From positions 1 to 64,000 of the forward strand of contig CAZIVP010000009.1 in the NCBI GenBank assembly GCA_964542915.1: a stretch of 64,000 nt of DNA, given 5' to 3'. The notes under the pieces were generated by a model. That model saw nothing but the letters and a program-made list of their open reading frames with translations. It was not told where the DNA came from and ran no database searches. The position numbers were made by a program, and so were the translations under genes. This document shows, one piece after another, positions 61,731-64,000 of this stretch. Source of the DNA: CAZIVP01 sp964542915 (lineage in GTDB: Bacteria > Calditrichota > Calditrichia > Calditrichales > Calditrichaceae). The stretch's first letter is position 1, and every line of letters starts with the position of its first letter.

Positions 61731-64000
61731 ATGCGAAATCGGGAAAACAACATAATCCTGCAGGGAATTCTTATTATTATTTTTACGATTGTCGTTTATG
61801 CCTCTGAAGAAGATGCAACGATACGGGATGCGTTTACTCCCAAACGTATTCCCGGTCTGCCCGATTTTGTAACAATTAATATTATGCAGGATCGGCAGGG
61901 GTTTATCTGGTTTGCAACCGAGGGCGGACTTTACCGTTATGGAGGCAACCATGCCCGGCCGTTTTGGTCCACCACCAGGGACAGCACGGTATTAACGTCA
62001 GGTTTAATTACGAAAGTATTCGAGGACTCGCACAACCATTACTGGGTTGCAACTAATCACGCCGGCGTTAATCGCATTGATGCTGTAACGGGCAAAGTGA
62101 ATCGTTTTTTACATGATCCGCACGACTCGACGTCGATAAGCCACAATATGGTCCATTATGTGTTTGAATCCGGCAAGGGACAAATTTGGTTACGCACGTT
62201 GAACGGTTTTGATCGTCTTAATTGTTCAAATGATAAAGCGAATACGGGTCGCCCTGCGGTTCAGCGATATACCGCTCGGGAATGTCTATTAAATAAACCA
62301 TTTTACGGGCTGCCGCCCGATCAACGTAAACGATTAAAATTGTATGGTTGGCGCAACGGGCTTCTTCTTTATGACGCCTTTTCGGATCACTTTTACAATG
62401 CCTCTTTACCGGATACCTGCTCCATCTCCGGGAAAATATGGACGCCCATATTCGATAATCATCGTCAAAAATACCTCTGGCTGCTCGATGAGCAAAAGCG
62501 ATTGTATAAGATTTATCGGGATACCGCCCGCATTGAGCATTGGGATTTAAGTGCGGAGCTCGGCGAATTATCTAAAATCAGAATATATCGGCTCGGCATA
62601 GAAAAAGAGGGAACGATATGGATTTTAACCAAAGGGCTCGGCGCCTACCGTATCGAAACCGAAACCGGTGAGGTGAGCCACTTTTACGATACGGGCGACC
62701 AACGACGCACGCTAAATGGTAACATGTGCTACGCTTTTATGGTGGACCGCGATAATGATATCTGGCTTTCAACCGAAAAAGGCATCCAGATTCTGCAGCA
62801 ACGTCGCCCGACGTTCGCTCATATCCAGCCGCTGCCAAACGACAATGACAGCGGAGCGAACCGCATTAATTACATCTATCATGACCAAAACGGCCGTCTT
62901 TGGTTAAGCGGCTATTTACAAATGCATTGGTACATTCCAAAGACAAACAAACTTATACCGCGCATCCATAAAAATATCTTTCCTGATTCGTTGCAAAACC
63001 GGCTGGTGCGATCGATGATCCAGGACCGTGGAGGCCGGTTCTGGTTTGGCACTATGAACGGAGCGCTCTGGTACGCCGATTCTCTTCTAAAGGATTTTGG
63101 TCGCATCCAAACCCATTTTGGCGACCAAACGATGGTGCGCGATATCATACAGGACAAAAGCGGCGCGTTATGGTTTGGCGTGGACTTTATCCGCGGCAAA
63201 TTACTGCAACTAAATCCAAAGAACGGGAATATGAGAATTTATCAGCGGAGAACCGGCGTTTCCGGATCACTGAGTTCGGATCAGATAACACGGATATTTA
63301 TCGATTCGCGCAATCGTTTCTGGATTGGTACATGGGGCGGCGGCGTCAATCTCTTTGAGCCTGTTAGCGGAAAAAGCCGGCGCTTCCGGAGTCATCCGCA
63401 GAAACGTAATTCGATCAGCGATAATATGGTAACCGATATACAGGAGACACGCGACGGTACGTTATGGATCAGTACGTGGGGCGGCGGACTCAATAGGGTT
63501 GTAGAACGAAAAAACGGAGACATCGCTTTCCAAAGATATAACACGGATCAGGGATTACCTATGGACGCCATCCTGTGTCTCCTGCCCGATGATAACAATC
63601 GATTATGGATTGCATCCGAAAAATATATCAGTATGTATGATACCGATCGGGATCGTATTGTAACTTTTACACAACGCGAGGGTATTCGGAACAGCGAATT
63701 TTTTATGGGCGCGCGGGAAACGGACAGCAGTGGTCGCTTGTATTTCGGGGGAGCCGAAGGTGTAACGGTTTTTCATCCGGACAGCGTCTTCAAATCGCGC
63801 GATTCACTAAAAATATACATATCCGATTTCAGGGTTTTTAATCGGACGGTAACATTTGATACGCTCATTCCATATAAAAACAGCTTTCGGGTTAGCCATG
63901 ATCAACATTTTGTTTCCATTGCATTTAATGCTCTGGAATTAGAGGAACCGCAGGCGGTCGAATACGCCTACCGTTTAAAGGGACTCGATTCGACCTGGAT
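61731..64000 (+). CDS. sensor protein with Reg_prop beta-propeller (partial)
   Basis: Open frame from the ATG at 61731 to the right edge (756 residues, no stop). A signal sequence (IILQGILIIIFTIVVYA) is followed by many WxxT-type blades: GFIWFATEGGLYRY, HYWVATNHAGVNRI, DIWLSTEKGIQIL, FWIGTWGGGVNLF, LWISTWGGGLNRV. These are two-component regulator propeller repeats. Near the edge VEYAYRLKGLDSTW begins a Y_Y_Y domain, which is followed by a TM and a histidine kinase (or HTH/GGDEF) in most relatives. It is thus a periplasmic-sensing one- or two-component protein whose output is outside the window. It is divergent from the SpoIIE phosphatase gene. Confidence 0.85.
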   Translation, partial: MRNRENNIILQGILIIIFTIVVYASEEDATIRDAFTPKRIPGLPDFVTINIMQDRQGFIWFATEGGLYRYGGNHARPFWSTTRDSTVLTSGLITKVFEDSHNHYWVATNHAGVNRIDAVTGKVNRFLHDPHDSTSISHNMVHYVFESGKGQIWLRTLNGFDRLNCSNDKANTGRPAVQRYTARECLLNKPFYGLPPDQRKRLKLYGWRNGLLLYDAFSDHFYNASLPDTCSISGKIWTPIFDNHRQKYLWLLDEQKRLYKIYRDTARIEHWDLSAELGELSKIRIYRLGIEKEGTIWILTKGLGAYRIETETGEVSHFYDTGDQRRTLNGNMCYAFMVDRDNDIWLSTEKGIQILQQRRPTFAHIQPLPNDNDSGANRINYIYHDQNGRLWLSGYLQMHWYIPKTNKLIPRIHKNIFPDSLQNRLVRSMIQDRGGRFWFGTMNGALWYADSLLKDFGRIQTHFGDQTMVRDIIQDKSGALWFGVDFIRGKLLQLNPKNGNMRIYQRRTGVSGSLSSDQITRIFIDSRNRFWIGTWGGGVNLFEPVSGKSRRFRSHPQKRNSISDNMVTDIQETRDGTLWISTWGGGLNRVVERKNGDIAFQRYNTDQGLPMDAILCLLPDDNNRLWIASEKYISMYDTDRDRIVTFTQREGIRNSEFFMGARETDSSGRLYFGGAEGVTVFHPDSVFKSRDSLKIYISDFRVFNRTVTFDTLIPYKNSFRVSHDQHFVSIAFNALELEEPQAVEYAYRLKGLDSTW

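Overview
The window is a chromosomal segment of about 46% GC by eye from a Gram-negative bacterium of the FCB superphylum, most likely Calditrichota or a close relative such as KSB1 or Ignavibacteria-like lineages. The evidence is three secreted or surface proteins that end in type IX secretion (T9SS) sorting domains of the YPNPFNP type, a PorU-like C25 sortase, a tripartite RND pump with an outer-membrane TolC partner, and several Reg_prop, GAF/SpoIIE and PAS hybrid signalling proteins. The taxon is inferred from protein style only; there is no rRNA in the window.

Layout. 1-1250: the tail of a SpoIIE-type phosphatase, then decayed ISL3-like and IS256-like transposase remnants. 1254-7435: a TetR gene with a perfect palindromic operator, followed by a TolC-MFP-RND efflux operon whose upstream gap repeats the same operator motif. 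7527-12014: a c-type cytochrome lipoprotein, a membrane-anchored PHP phosphoesterase, a second TetR, a thioredoxin-reductase-like flavoprotein of the ferredoxin-NADP reductase type and an SDR-like protein. 12067-12377: two tRNA-Ser genes on the minus strand plus a broken tRNA-Ser copy with a hairpin inserted in its anticodon loop. 12627-19272: a DUF3592 membrane protein, a DinG-type exonuclease-helicase, histidine ammonia-lyase, an unusual RpiB-like isomerase and a UPF0158 protein. 19375-27050: two convergent T9SS-exported subtilisins, one giant with 567-bp internal repeats and one broken by a frameshift.

27381-43694 is a chemosensory island. It encodes a FlgM-like protein, two PAS hybrid histidine kinases, two degenerate receiver modules, a FapA/DUF342 protein, CheA with two HPt domains, CheW, a periplasmic YfiR-like protein, a poly-HAMP methyl-accepting protein with a CHASE8-like sensor, then CheR, CheB, CheD, CheY and CheX. 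No flagellar structural gene is visible. The most interesting idea in the window is that a YfiR-CHASE8 sensing module, known from diguanylate cyclases of the YfiN/TpbB type, here feeds a chemotaxis-type kinase array.

44050-64000: enolase and an FtsB-like divisome protein, an outer-membrane beta-barrel candidate, the PorU-like sortase, a carbamoyltransferase-SxtJ-DUF5989 trio on the minus strand, a small HTH-like protein, serS-plsC-upp, and a minus-strand pair made of a GAF/SpoIIE phosphatase and a response-regulator diguanylate cyclase. The last is divergent from a beta-propeller sensor that runs off the right edge. Overall the segment mixes housekeeping genes with a dense set of signalling and secretion genes. 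Nothing here looks like a phage, a CRISPR array or a large recent island; the transposase remnants are old and broken.
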